Origin: Parvibaculum sp.
GTDB lineage: Bacteria; Pseudomonadota; Alphaproteobacteria; Parvibaculales; Parvibaculaceae
Assembly: GCA_002694985.1 (NCBI GenBank)
Contig: NZNS01000010.1
Span: 395,392-459,391, forward strand
Direction: 5' to 3'
DNA: 64,000 nucleotides
Within the stretch, counting starts at the first letter, position 1. Each line of letters starts with the position of its first letter. A program made the position numbers and the translations under genes. The notes beneath the pieces are model-generated. The model saw nothing but the letters and a program-made list of their open reading frames with translations, did no database searches and was not told where the DNA came from. Below, piece after piece: positions 51,056-60,161 of this stretch.

Positions 51056-51961
51056 TCAGCTGTATTTGCGCTCATCCCACCAGGGATAGAAGGAGGGCAT
51101 GTCCTTCGAGACCTTGCAAGGATATGTCGCCGGGCGCTTTTCAAGGAAGGACATGACGCCCTCCTTCGCATCTGCGCTAGCACCGCGCGCGTAGATCGCA
51201 CGGCTGTCAATCTTGTGCGCTTCCATCGGATGATCCGCGCCAAGCATACGCCACAGCATCTGGCGGGTGAGCGAGACGGAAACCGGCGCCGTATTATCCA
51301 CGATCTCTTTCGCAAGTTCGCGGGCGGCGGGCAGCAGGTCCTCCGGCTTGTGAAGCGAACGCACAAGCCCACCCTTCAACGCTTCTTCCGCACCGAAGAC
51401 ACGGCCTGAATAGGTCCATTCGAGCGCCTGGCTGATGCCGACAATGCGCGGCAGGAAATAGCTGGAACAGGCTTCCGGTACGATGCCGCGGCGAGCAAAG
51501 ACGAAACCGAATTTTGCATTTTCCGAAGCAAGGCGAATATCCATCGGAAGCTGCATCGTGACACCAACGCCGACGGCGGGGCCGTTGATTGCGCCGATGA
51601 CCGGCTTCAGGCTTTCGAAGATGCGCAGCGTCAGACGGCCACCGCTATCGCGCACGCTTTCGTGACTCCAGTCGATCTCGCCATTGGCCATGACCGGCGT
51701 ATTCGCCTTTTCCGGCCGGTCCTCTCGTTCGGCATAGTCGAAGGTCTTGGCGCCCGCAGAGAGATCGGCCCCGGCGCAGAAGGCGCGGCCTTCTCCGGTG
51801 ACAATAATGGCGCGGACATCGTCATCGGCATCCGCCTTGTCGAAGGCGTCGATCATTTCGAACATCATCCGGCCGGTGAAAGCATTGAGTTTGTCCGGGC
51901 GATGAAGCGTGAGGGTGAGAATATTGTCCCTCACTTCGTATTTGATCGTCTTGTAGGCCAT
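51056..51961 (-). CDS. Enoyl-CoA hydratase/isomerase (crotonase) family protein
   Basis: 301 residues from ATG 51961. Oxyanion-hole pieces EGRAFCAGADLSAGA and NGPAVGVGVTMQLPMDIRLAS; catalytic Glu candidate E163 in RRGIVPEACSSYFLP. The other Glu of true hydratases (equivalent to E144) is replaced by Gly, so the protein may be an isomerase or a hydratase variant. Divergent from an acyl-CoA synthetase through a palindromic promoter, it belongs to fatty-acid or terpenoid-type degradation. Length is a little above the usual 260, with an extra loop at about 75-105. Confidence 0.9.
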   Translation of the reverse strand: MAYKTIKYEVRDNILTLTLHRPDKLNAFTGRMMFEMIDAFDKADADDDVRAIIVTGEGRAFCAGADLSAGAKTFDYAEREDRPEKANTPVMANGEIDWSHESVRDSGGRLTLRIFESLKPVIGAINGPAVGVGVTMQLPMDIRLASENAKFGFVFARRGIVPEACSSYFLPRIVGISQALEWTYSGRVFGAEEALKGGLVRSLHKPEDLLPAARELAKEIVDNTAPVSVSLTRQMLWRMLGADHPMEAHKIDSRAIYARGASADAKEGVMSFLEKRPATYPCKVSKDMPSFYPWWDERKYS

Positions 51962-52032
51962 TTATTCGCTCCCTGGTGGTTCCGGCAATCTCGTTTGCTG
52001 ATCTTTCTTCAGCCAGTCTGGCAGCGCCCTTG

Positions 52033-52074
52033 CGTCAACTTCGTCGCCCTCAAAGGAAGTTGACGAACACGTCA
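52033..52074. promoter_or_regulatory. Overlapping dyads between crotonase and acyl-CoA synthetase
   Basis: CGTCAACTTC (52033-52042) and GAAGTTGACG (52056-52065) are perfect ten-base inverted arms. The right arm also forms a second dyad TGACG-AACA-CGTCA (52061-52074). Three half-sites thus share the sequence (C)GTCA. They lie 72-113 bases from the crotonase start and 132-173 bases from the synthetase start. A TetR or GntR/FadR-type fatty-acid regulator is likely. Confidence 0.6.
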
Positions 52075-52205
52075 TCTTGCTGTGTCTTTGCCTCAGACAG
52101 GCCCGAATTCTCTAGGGCCAGATATAACAATGGACTCGCATAAAAGCGAAATCCGGGCAGAGCGTAAGCTCTGCCTCTCAGTTTCATGCCGGGAGACGAC
52201 CATCA

Positions 52206-53762
52206 ATGCATCCTTCAGCTCATGCCAAAACCACACCCGATAAACCCGCCTATATCATGGCGGCAACGGGCGAAAGCGTAAGCTTCAAAGAGCTCGACGA
52301 ACGCTCCAACCAGCTTGCGCATCTCTTTCGGGATGCAGGCCTGAAGCCTGGCGACTCCATCGCCATCTTCATGGACAATAATGGCCGTTACTATGAAATC
52401 TGCTGGGCAGCGCAGCGCGCGGGGCTCTACTACACGTGTATTTCCTCGCGCCTCACCGTCGGCGAAGTCGCCTATATTATCGACGATTGCAACGCGCGCC
52501 TCCTGTTCGCCTCGGCTGAGCTTTCGAAAGTCGCGGAAGAACTGCTCAAGGACGGGCACATGCCTGCACGGATCGAACGGAAATTCGCCGTCTGCGGCGA
52601 CATTCCCGGCTATGAAGATTTCGAGGCGGAGCGGGCAAAATTCCCGGTAACGCCCATCGCCGATGAAACCGCCGGCACGGACATGCTCTATTCCTCCGGA
52701 ACCACGGGACGCCCGAAAGGTGTGAAGCATCCGCTGACAGGAGGCTCCATCGACGAGGATACTTCGCTCGAAGGTTTGGCGACGCTGCTTTATGGCATGG
52801 ATACAAATTCAATTTATCTGTCGCCCGCACCGCTTTATCACGCAGCACCGTTGCGCTGGTCGATGACGGTGCAGCGTCTCGGAGGAACCGTCATCGTGAT
52901 GGACCACTTCGATGCGGAAGAATCGTTGCGTCTCATCGAGAAGCACAAGGTGACCCACAGCCAGTGGGTGCCGACCATGTTTGTTCGCATGCTCAAGATG
53001 CCCGAGGAGGTCCGCGCGAAATACGATGTATCCTCGCTGAAGGTCGCGATCCACGCTGCGGCGCCATGCCCGATTCCTGTGAAGGAGCAGATGATCGAGT
53101 GGTGGGGCCCGGTAATCTACGAATATTATGCCGGCTCGGAAGGCAATGGCTTCACTGCAATCAATTCCGAGGAATGGCTGGCGCACAAGGGCTCCGTCGG
53201 CAGGCCCCTCAATGCCATCGCCCATATCTGCGACGAGGAAGGCAACGAACTGCCTGTCGGCGAATCCGGCACGATCTATTTCGAGAGCGAAAGCCAGTTC
53301 GAGTATCATAACGACCCGAAGAAAACGAAGGAGGCACGGCATCCGCAACACGCCACCTGGTCGACCCTCGGTGACATCGGACGCATGGACGAGGAGGGAT
53401 ATCTCTACCTCACCGACCGCAAAGCCTTCATGATCATTTCGGGCGGCGTGAATATTTATCCGCAGGAAGCGGAGAATGTCCTCGTCATGCACCCGAGCGT
53501 GGCAGACGTCGCGGTGATTGGCGTACCGAACGAGGATTTCGGCGAGCAAGTGAAGGCGGTGGTACAGCCGATCAACTGGTCGGATGTGGGGCCAGCGCTC
53601 GAAGCGGATTTGATGGAGTTCTGCAAAAAGCATCTCGCCGCTATCAAATGTCCTCGCTCCATCGACTTTGAGGAAGAACTCCCGCGTCATCCGACCGGCA
53701 AGCTCTACAAAAGGCTCATCCGTGACCGCTACTGGGGCAATCGGGACAGCAAGATCGTCTGA
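52206..53762 (+). CDS. Acyl-CoA synthetase (AMP-binding family)
   Basis: 518 residues from ATG 52206. The P-loop is DMLYSSGTTGRPKGV (YSSGTTG at 162-168). Further family motifs: YYEYYAGSEGNGFT at about 300, GDIGRMDEEGYLYLTDRKAFMIISGGVNIYPQEAENVL (core YLYLTDRK and GGVNIYPQE), and the catalytic Lys region PRHPTGKLYKRLIRD. It activates a carboxylic acid (fatty or related) to its CoA thioester with ATP. Divergent from the crotonase gene and presumably co-regulated. Confidence 0.93.
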   Translation: MHPSAHAKTTPDKPAYIMAATGESVSFKELDERSNQLAHLFRDAGLKPGDSIAIFMDNNGRYYEICWAAQRAGLYYTCISSRLTVGEVAYIIDDCNARLLFASAELSKVAEELLKDGHMPARIERKFAVCGDIPGYEDFEAERAKFPVTPIADETAGTDMLYSSGTTGRPKGVKHPLTGGSIDEDTSLEGLATLLYGMDTNSIYLSPAPLYHAAPLRWSMTVQRLGGTVIVMDHFDAEESLRLIEKHKVTHSQWVPTMFVRMLKMPEEVRAKYDVSSLKVAIHAAAPCPIPVKEQMIEWWGPVIYEYYAGSEGNGFTAINSEEWLAHKGSVGRPLNAIAHICDEEGNELPVGESGTIYFESESQFEYHNDPKKTKEARHPQHATWSTLGDIGRMDEEGYLYLTDRKAFMIISGGVNIYPQEAENVLVMHPSVADVAVIGVPNEDFGEQVKAVVQPINWSDVGPALEADLMEFCKKHLAAIKCPRSIDFEEELPRHPTGKLYKRLIRDRYWGNRDSKIV

Positions 53763-53893
53763 CCCTTTCAGCGCGAGGTAAAGTTTGGAACGGGCGTCTG
53801 TTTGGCGCCCGTTTTTACTTGGCGCCTGCATCCGCCGCGCCGCAAATCCTTTATGTGCTAGATTGGGACGATTCACCCCAATGGAGGCGAGAC

Positions 53894-54382
53894 ATGAGCA
53901 AAAGATTTCGCATGGCGGCTCCCGCTGCACTGGTGCTGGCGGCGACGCTTGGCGGGCTGAGCTTTTCAGGCATGGCCGAGGCCCAGACTTCCGAAATGCA
54001 CACGCAGGGCCATCAGTGCCGTAATCTTGGCAAATCCAACAAGCTTTTCGACCGGAATTACTACGTCTACTTCGAGACCAATTCGAGCCGTATTGATCCC
54101 AAATACCAGGACGACTTCGAGCGCATCTACAATCTCGCCAAAGGCCAGAATGCGCAGCAAATCTGCCTCTTCGGCAAGTCGAGCAAAACTGGCGACCCGG
54201 CGGCCAATGCCGAACTGTCCCGCAAGCGTGCGCGCAATGTTGCGGATGCCTTCACCGCACTCGGCTGGCCGGCATCGAAAATAGTCATCAATGCCGAAGG
54301 GGAGGCCTGGGGCTGGCTCGAAGAAACGCTGACCTGGGATGCAAAAGAAGACCGGCGCGTGCGCATCCGGCTGTCGAGGTAG
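53894..54382 (+). CDS. OmpA-like domain protein, exported
   Basis: 162 residues from ATG 53894 (GGAGG six bases upstream). Signal peptide at 1-32 (MAAPAALVLAATLGGLSFSGMAEA then QTSE). The mature domain has YVYFETNSSRIDPKYQDDFERIYNLAKG and LSRKRARNVADAFTALGWPASKI with NAEGEAWG (core NAELSRKRARNVADAF), an OmpA_C-like peptidoglycan-binding fold. It lacks a beta barrel, so it is a periplasmic or membrane-tethered OmpA-C protein. Cys22-type residues occur at CRNLG and CLFGK. Confidence 0.78.
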   Translation: MSKRFRMAAPAALVLAATLGGLSFSGMAEAQTSEMHTQGHQCRNLGKSNKLFDRNYYVYFETNSSRIDPKYQDDFERIYNLAKGQNAQQICLFGKSSKTGDPAANAELSRKRARNVADAFTALGWPASKIVINAEGEAWGWLEETLTWDAKEDRRVRIRLSR

Positions 54383-54505
54383 TTTTTCCAGAGAACAGAC
54401 GGACCCGGATTATGAAGTTGGAGATATGGGGCCGGGACCGTTACCTTGAAGCCCGAACCGGCGGCGCGGCCGCACAAATTGTAAAATCGCAATGGAGAGA
54501 ACGAG

Positions 54506-54958
54506 ATGCGTGTTTTCGAGACGGTCGCTGACTATGTCGCTGAAAAAGGCAATGAAATTGGCGTGAGCGACTGGCTCACGATCGATCAGGAACGGGTGAA
54601 CCTCTTCGCGGATGCGACGGGCGACCATCAGTGGATCCATATCGACCCTGAACGTACCCAAAAGGAACTCGGCATGGGCACCATCGCCCATGGCTATCTG
54701 ACGCTTTCGCTCCTGCCCCACCTCATGGGCCAGATCAGCAGTGTGAAAAGCGCGACACGCGGCATCAATTACGGCTCGAACCAGGTTCGCTTCACCAACA
54801 TGGTGCCGGTCGGTTCCCGCGTGCGCTGCCGGGTGAAGCTGAAGGATGCGGCGCCGAAGGCCGGTGGCACACAGGTCGTCAATGAAGTGACGATGGAGAT
54901 CGAAGGCCAGGAGCGTCCCGCCATGATCGCAGAAACCATCAGCCTGATCTTCGAATAA
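54506..54958 (+). CDS. MaoC family dehydratase
   Basis: 150 residues from ATG 54506 with GGAGAG upstream. The (R)-specific hydratase motif DATGDHQWIHIDPER gives the Asp40/His45 pair. The start VADYVAEKGNEIGVSDWLTIDQERVNLFADATGD is the usual MaoC_like hot-dog N-terminus. It hydrates enoyl-CoA to (R)-3-hydroxyacyl-CoA, which may supply polyhydroxyalkanoate precursors, though the phasin gene is far away. It follows an OmpA-like gene by about 120 bases. Confidence 0.9.
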   Translation: MRVFETVADYVAEKGNEIGVSDWLTIDQERVNLFADATGDHQWIHIDPERTQKELGMGTIAHGYLTLSLLPHLMGQISSVKSATRGINYGSNQVRFTNMVPVGSRVRCRVKLKDAAPKAGGTQVVNEVTMEIEGQERPAMIAETISLIFE

Positions 54959-55039
54959 GGGAGCCGAGCGCGCGCCGGCTTGTCCGGGCGCGCGCTCACC
55001 CCATATCTTTTCGAGACAAGACACCGACCGGAAGACGCA

Positions 55040-55459
55040 ATGGCCCAGAACAAGTCCGACAAGACTGCGGAAAACGACGCTGAATGGCGTGAGAAACTCA
55101 CACCCGAGCAATATGCCATCACGCGCGAGGCGGGCACGGAGCGCGCCTTTACCGGCCCCTGGCTCGACGAGCACCGGGCCGGCACATTCAAATGCGTTTG
55201 TTGCGGCGAACCACTTTTCCGGTCCGAGACCAAGTATGAAAGCGGCTCTGGCTGGCCGAGTTTCTATGAACCGATCAGCAAGGAGGCGGTCAGCGAGCGT
55301 GTCGATGACAGCCATGGCATGCGGCGCACGGAAGTCGTCTGCGCAAAGTGCAATGCTCATCTCGGGCATGTCTTTCCCGATGGTCCCCGTCCGACGGGAC
55401 TGCGTTACTGCATGAACGGCACGGCTCTCGACTTCGATCCCGACGTTCCGAAAGACTGA
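55040..55459 (+). CDS. msrB: Peptide-methionine (R)-S-oxide reductase
   Basis: 139 residues from ATG 55040. Zinc-binding cysteines C52/C55 (CVCC) and C101/C104 (CAKC), [11 protein letters not shown], and the nucleophile Cys124 in RYCMNGTAL. The protein reduces R-methionine sulfoxide in proteins in the cytosol. Length is normal; all core residues are present. The gene is ten bases ahead of the prolyl oligopeptidase gene and probably co-transcribed. Confidence 0.95.
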   Translation: MAQNKSDKTAENDAEWREKLTPEQYAITREAGTERAFTGPWLDEHRAGTFKCVCCGEPLFRSETKYESGSGWPSFYEPISKEAVSERVDDSHGMRRTEVVCAKCNAHLGHVFPDGPRPTGLRYCMNGTALDFDPDVPKD

Positions 55460-55469
55460 TACCCAGAAC

Positions 55470-57620
55470 ATGAAGCTCACTCCTCCCGGCGTTGCGCCCC
55501 GTGCCGAAAAGCGGCCGGTGACCGACGAGCATCACGGTATTTCACGCATCGACAATTACGCCTGGCTCCGCGACGAGAACTGGCGCGATGTGATGCGCGA
55601 TCCGAATGTTCTGGACGGGCAAATCCGGGCCTATCTCGAAGCCGAGAACAGCTATACGGAAGAGGCGCTCAAGCCTCTGGCAGGACTGCGCGAGACGCTC
55701 TTCAAGGAGATGAAGGGCCGGATCAAGGAGGATGACAGCTCCGTTCCCTTGCCCGACGGCCCATTCGCCTACTACACCCGCTTTGTCGAAGGCGCGCAGC
55801 ATCCGCTCTTTTGCCGCCGTCCCCGCCACAGCGAAACGGGCGAGCAAATTGTTCTCGACGCCAACAAGGAAGCGGAAGGCGAGGCCTATTTTCGTGTCGG
55901 CGACGTCGATCACGCGCCGACGCACCGGCTCGCCGCCTGGTCCGCAGACCGCAAGGGCTCGGAATATTTCACGGTACGCCTGCGAGACATCGAAACAGGC
56001 AAGGATCTCGATGACGAAGTGCCCGATACCTCGCCCGGTATCGCATGGGACGCGAAAGGCGAGAGCTTCCTCTATACGCAAGTGGACGACGAACATCGCC
56101 CGCTGAAGGTATTCCGTCATGTCGTTGGAACGCCGGCATCCGAAGACAAGCTCATCTATACGGAACAGGACGAAGGCTTCTTCGTTGGCGTCGGCAAGAC
56201 GCAAAGCGGCAAATGGATTGTCATATCGAGCCACGATCACCAGACGAGCGAAATCCATCTGATCCCCGCGGATGCGCCCGAGACTCCGCCAAAGCTCGTC
56301 GCGCCGCGCGAAGATGGCGTCGAGTACGATCTAGAACATGATGCGCCCCGAAACCGCTTTCTCATTCTTACCAATGCGGATGGCGCCGAAGACTTCAAGA
56401 TTGTCGAAGCGCCGGAAGATATGCCCGGTCGCGAGAACTGGCACGAGTATATCCCGCACAGGCCGGGCACACTGATCCTCAACCATGTCGCCTATCGCGA
56501 CCATTATGTACGCCTTGAGCGGAAAGACGGGCTCCCGCGCATCGCGGTGCGCCGCATCGCCGATGGAAAAGAGCATGAGATCGGCTTCGACGAGGAAGCC
56601 TATGACCTCAATATGGGTTCGGGCTACGAGTACGAAACCACGGTGATGCGCTTTGCCTACAGCTCGATGACGACACCAGCCGAGGTGTATGATTACGATC
56701 TCGAAACAAGGACCCGCACGCTTCGCAAGCGCCAGGAAGTTCCCTCCGGGCATAACCCCGCCGATTATGTCACGCGTCGCATCTTCGCTACTGCTTCCGA
56801 TGGCGAACAAGTGCCGGTCTCGCTCGTTCATCGTCGTGACCTTGTGCTCGACGGCAGCGCACCCTGCCTTCTCTACGGCTATGGCTCATACGGCATCAGC
56901 ATTCCGGCATCTTTCTCGACGACCTGCCTCTCGCTTGCCGATCGCGGCTTCGTCTATGCCATTGCGCATATTCGCGGCGGCAAGGAAAAGGGATATCGTT
57001 GGTATTCGGACGGCAAGCTGCTGAAGAAAAAGAACACCTTCACCGATTTCATTGCGGCCGGCGAACACCTGGCGAAGGAGGGATTCACCTCGCGCGGGAA
57101 CATCGTTGCACATGGCGGCAGTGCAGGCGGCATGCTGATGGGTGCGGTCGCAAACATGGCGCCCGGTCTCTTCAAGGGTATTCTTGCGGAAGTTCCCTTC
57201 GTCGACGTGCTGGCAACGATCCTCGATGCTTCGCTGCCGCTCACACCGCCGGAGTGGAACGAGTGGGGCAACCCGATCGAAAGCCGCGTGGCCTATGAGA
57301 ACATCGCCTCATACTCGCCCTACGATAATGTCCGCGAACAGGCTTATCCCCACATCTTCGCGCTGGGCGGTCTGACCGATCCACGCGTCACCTATTGGGA
57401 GCCTGCAAAATGGGTTGCGAAGCTTCGGGAATGCCGAACGAATGACGGCATCACGCTACTTCACATCAACATGGATGCAGGTCATGGCGGGGCTTCCGGC
57501 CGCTTCGAGCGGCTGAGAGAGGTTGCGCGCGTCTATGCCTTCGCGCTCGCCGTGACGGAAAAAGCTGATCCACAAAAAGCTCGGGCCGCACCAATCGTGG
57601 ATGGTCAGGGACGGTATTGA
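55470..57620 (+). CDS. Prolyl oligopeptidase family peptidase (oligopeptidase B-like)
   Basis: 716 residues from ATG 55470. A seven-bladed propeller fills residues about 70-420, and the alpha/beta-hydrolase domain ends the protein. Catalytic triad: Ser551 in HGGSAGGMLMG, Asp637 in GLTDPRVTYWEP, and His672 in AGHGG. Other S9A motifs: AYLYGYGSYGISIPASFS-like LLYGYGSYGISIP and AHIRGGKEKGYRWY. Such enzymes cut short peptides, after basic residues in oligopeptidase B. No signal peptide; cytoplasmic location is likely. Confidence 0.93.
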   Translation: MKLTPPGVAPRAEKRPVTDEHHGISRIDNYAWLRDENWRDVMRDPNVLDGQIRAYLEAENSYTEEALKPLAGLRETLFKEMKGRIKEDDSSVPLPDGPFAYYTRFVEGAQHPLFCRRPRHSETGEQIVLDANKEAEGEAYFRVGDVDHAPTHRLAAWSADRKGSEYFTVRLRDIETGKDLDDEVPDTSPGIAWDAKGESFLYTQVDDEHRPLKVFRHVVGTPASEDKLIYTEQDEGFFVGVGKTQSGKWIVISSHDHQTSEIHLIPADAPETPPKLVAPREDGVEYDLEHDAPRNRFLILTNADGAEDFKIVEAPEDMPGRENWHEYIPHRPGTLILNHVAYRDHYVRLERKDGLPRIAVRRIADGKEHEIGFDEEAYDLNMGSGYEYETTVMRFAYSSMTTPAEVYDYDLETRTRTLRKRQEVPSGHNPADYVTRRIFATASDGEQVPVSLVHRRDLVLDGSAPCLLYGYGSYGISIPASFSTTCLSLADRGFVYAIAHIRGGKEKGYRWYSDGKLLKKKNTFTDFIAAGEHLAKEGFTSRGNIVAHGGSAGGMLMGAVANMAPGLFKGILAEVPFVDVLATILDASLPLTPPEWNEWGNPIESRVAYENIASYSPYDNVREQAYPHIFALGGLTDPRVTYWEPAKWVAKLRECRTNDGITLLHINMDAGHGGASGRFERLREVARVYAFALAVTEKADPQKARAAPIVDGQGRY

Positions 57621-57742
57621 AAACGGTGCCGTTTGTGCCGGGACTGCGGCTTGGCTCATGGGATCTCCTCCTCCGCTGTTCCTTTCCGACGATGGATCAA
57701 CGTCTGGGTTCTCTTACCGCGCGCGCTCACGGCAAACTTGGC

Positions 57743-57761
57743 AATTCCACCTTGCGGAATT
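57743..57761. promoter_or_regulatory. Dyad in front of the IclR gene
   Basis: AATTCC (57743-57748) and GGAATT (57756-57761) form a perfect dyad with a seven-base centre, 30 bases before the IclR start. IclR proteins often bind A/T-flanked dyads in their own promoters, so autoregulation is likely. Confidence 0.45.
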
Positions 57762-57791
57762 AGATTGTGTTGCACGGAGCGGAGAACTGCT

Positions 57792-58583
57792 ATGTCGCAA
57801 TTACCGGCAAAAACCGAAGGTGTTCAGCCCGTCTTGAGGAGCCTGAAGCTCCTGGAAACGCTCAATGCCGCTGGCACGGCAACCCTTTCAAGCCTGCACA
57901 ACGATACCGGATTGCCAAAACCGACGCTCGTCCGCCTGCTCGACACGATGATTTCAGCGGGCTATGTGCGGCGCGTTTCGAGAAGCGCGGGCTACGAACT
58001 GACGGAGCGCGTGCTGCGGCTTTCAAGCGGCTTTCGGCACAAGGATCTCGTGGTGGAGGCGGCACGACCCTTTCTCTCCGCACTGACAGCGGAGCATAAA
58101 TGGCCCGTCGCTCTCGCAACACTCGATCACGATGCGATGCTCATGCGCCTTTCGACCCGACACGAGAGCCCGTTCAGCACCGATCCGGACTGGCTCAACC
58201 GGCGGTTGCCAATGCTCATATCGGCGCTCGGCCGCGCCTATCTTGCCTTCTGCCCCGACGAGGAACGCCGCCTCCTTCTTGCGATGATCAGGAGTTCCAA
58301 TGCAACCGTGAACGCGCAGGCTCGTGACGAGAAGTATGTCTCCTCAATGCTTGCCACGATCCGTGAACGGGGATATGCGACGACAGCTCCCATGAAAGGG
58401 GATTCTTCAATGGGTATCGCCGTCCCTGTCAGGAGCAATGGCAAGGTCGCTGCCTGTATAACGATACGCTATATCGGCTCCACCATGAGCGAAGCGCACG
58501 CGATAAAACGCTATCTCGCCCCGATGCAACGCGCGGCAGATGGTATCGCCGCCGCACATGAACGCATGCTCAGCGACGGGTGA
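57792..58583 (+). CDS. IclR family transcriptional regulator
   Basis: 263 residues from ATG 57792. N-terminal winged HTH: VLRSLKLLETLNAAGTATLSSLHNDTGLPKPTLVRLLDTMISAGYVRR (core LPKPTLVRLLDTMISAGYV). The C-terminal GAF-like effector domain contains WLNRRLPMLISALGRAYLAF and MGIAVPVRSNGKVAACITIRY. The longer frame reaching 57633 has no ribosome site. It probably controls a catabolic gene nearby, but the target is not evident; the beta-lactamase-fold hydrolase at 59005 is the nearest candidate. Confidence 0.9.
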   Translation: MSQLPAKTEGVQPVLRSLKLLETLNAAGTATLSSLHNDTGLPKPTLVRLLDTMISAGYVRRVSRSAGYELTERVLRLSSGFRHKDLVVEAARPFLSALTAEHKWPVALATLDHDAMLMRLSTRHESPFSTDPDWLNRRLPMLISALGRAYLAFCPDEERRLLLAMIRSSNATVNAQARDEKYVSSMLATIRERGYATTAPMKGDSSMGIAVPVRSNGKVAACITIRYIGSTMSEAHAIKRYLAPMQRAADGIAAAHERMLSDG

Positions 58584-58872
58584 TCGTCACCGCGACCTTG
58601 CTGGAACCGATCGCATGGACGCGGAGGCTCTGGTTTTCCTCATCCCGGGCCGCTTCGCCGCCTTCGACCTCGACATCGTAACCATTCGGATATTGCAGGC
58701 GTGGCACAAAGATTTCCGTCTCGCCCCTGCCCCCTCGTAGACGAAACGAAACGTGCCGCTTCCGCGCTTGAACTTCATCTTGAGCGGCCGGCCGGAAATC
58801 GTGCGTCAAATTCATCAGCAACTGGTCGAGCGCGTTATGCACCCCTTCCATCCCAAGTCGGGGCAACGTCAT
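58570..58872 (-). CDS. Hypothetical protein, 100 aa
   Basis: 100 residues from ATG 58872, overlapping the iclR-like 3' end by 14 bases in the convergent direction. The product (MTLPRLGMEGVHNALDQLLMN, RKRHVSFRLRGGRGETEIFVPRLQYPNG, EENQSLRVHAIGSSKVAVTITRR) is beta-rich with no recognised domain. Codon use is mixed, so this is an uncertain gene. No ribosome site is obvious. It diverges from the serine hydrolase gene at 59005. Confidence 0.4.
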   Translation of the reverse strand: MTLPRLGMEGVHNALDQLLMNLTHDFRPAAQDEVQARKRHVSFRLRGGRGETEIFVPRLQYPNGYDVEVEGGEAARDEENQSLRVHAIGSSKVAVTITRR

Positions 58873-59004
58873 CCCGCCCTCCTCTTGTTGTTGATCCGAC
58901 GATAACGGGCACGGACGCTAGGAAAGGCCAATATTTGCAACCCAGCGCCCGAGGGGGCACCATCCCGCCATCGAAGTGCGAGAACCCTTGGGGAGCAGAA
59001 GACC

Positions 59005-60075
59005 GTGAACGCGCCGACAAGTGAGAAGACGAGAGGCAACCTACCGCCGCTGCCGACCCAACCGAAAGGCCTGCCCTGGCCGACCGAAGAATGGCCCGAA
59101 GGCGATTTGCCTGCGGGAACCGACAAGAAGCGGCTTGCGGTGCTGATGGATCATGCTTTCGCCGACGAAGCCCCCGCCGATCTCGGCGAAACTCATGCCG
59201 CCGTCATCATCAAGGACGGCAAGCTCGTGCATGAGCGATACTGGACGGGCTTCGGACCGGACGTCACCTGCCCCTCGTGGTCAAAGGCAAAAAGCATCAC
59301 TCATGCGCTTGTCGGCCTCCTTGTTGGCGACGGCAAGATCGACATCCATGCGCCCGCAGATGTACCCGAATGGGCGGACGAGAGCGATCCGCGCCACGGC
59401 ATCACGCTTGACCTCCTGCTTCGCATGTCGAGCGGGCTCGCCTTCCGCGAGGATTATGTGCCGGAACACCCGTCCGACGTGATCGAGATGCTGTGGGGAT
59501 CGGGCAAGGACGATGTAGCGCATTTTGCGGCGTCCTTCCCGCTGGAGCATGAGCCCGGCAGCTACTGGTCCTATGCGAGCGGCACCACAAATATCGTGAG
59601 CCGCGCAGCGGCACGAGCTGCAGGCGCTTTCGGGGCGGATTTCGGGGCCTTCATGCGCAAGCGGCTTTTCGATCCTCTGGGCATGACGAGCGCGGTGCCA
59701 AAATTCGATGCGGCGGGCACCTTCATCGGCTCTTCCTTCTGCTTTTGCACACCGCGCGATTTCGCCCGCTTCGGCTATCTCTATCTGCGCGACGGTGTGT
59801 GGGAAGGCGAACGCCTTCTCCCCGAAGGGTGGGTCGATTATGCGCGCACGCCGACATGGCAGCAGCCGGACAACGAAGGCCCTTACGGCGCGCACTGGTG
59901 GCTCGACATTGCCGGACCCGGCAGCTTCTCAGCCAATGGCTATGAGGGGCAATACACGGTCTTGGTACCAGAGCTCGACATGGTGGTCGTGCGGCACGGG
60001 AAAACACCCCTCGAAGCCAAGCTCAACCCGAAGCGGTGGATTGCAGATGTAGTGAATTGTTTCCGCACGGCCTGA
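59005..60075 (+). CDS. Serine hydrolase of the beta-lactamase/PBP class C fold
   Basis: 356 residues from GTG 59005. SxxK motif SWSK at 91-94, YxS-type motif in SYWSYASGTTN (about 190), and a late HGKTP. The class C/esterase (beta-lactamase family) pattern also shows LLLRMSSGLAF and HEPGSYWSY. Substrate unknown; members include esterases, D-aminopeptidases and nylon-oligomer hydrolases. No signal peptide. A second member of the same family lies 409 bases downstream. Confidence 0.87.
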   Translation: MNAPTSEKTRGNLPPLPTQPKGLPWPTEEWPEGDLPAGTDKKRLAVLMDHAFADEAPADLGETHAAVIIKDGKLVHERYWTGFGPDVTCPSWSKAKSITHALVGLLVGDGKIDIHAPADVPEWADESDPRHGITLDLLLRMSSGLAFREDYVPEHPSDVIEMLWGSGKDDVAHFAASFPLEHEPGSYWSYASGTTNIVSRAAARAAGAFGADFGAFMRKRLFDPLGMTSAVPKFDAAGTFIGSSFCFCTPRDFARFGYLYLRDGVWEGERLLPEGWVDYARTPTWQQPDNEGPYGAHWWLDIAGPGSFSANGYEGQYTVLVPELDMVVVRHGKTPLEAKLNPKRWIADVVNCFRTA

Positions 60076-60161
60076 GCCATTCCCCACGACGTCAAATTGC
60101 GGCGCGCTTCCCTCCCGGCTCGTGTAGACTGCGCGACGAACAACGGTACAGGGGTATTTCC

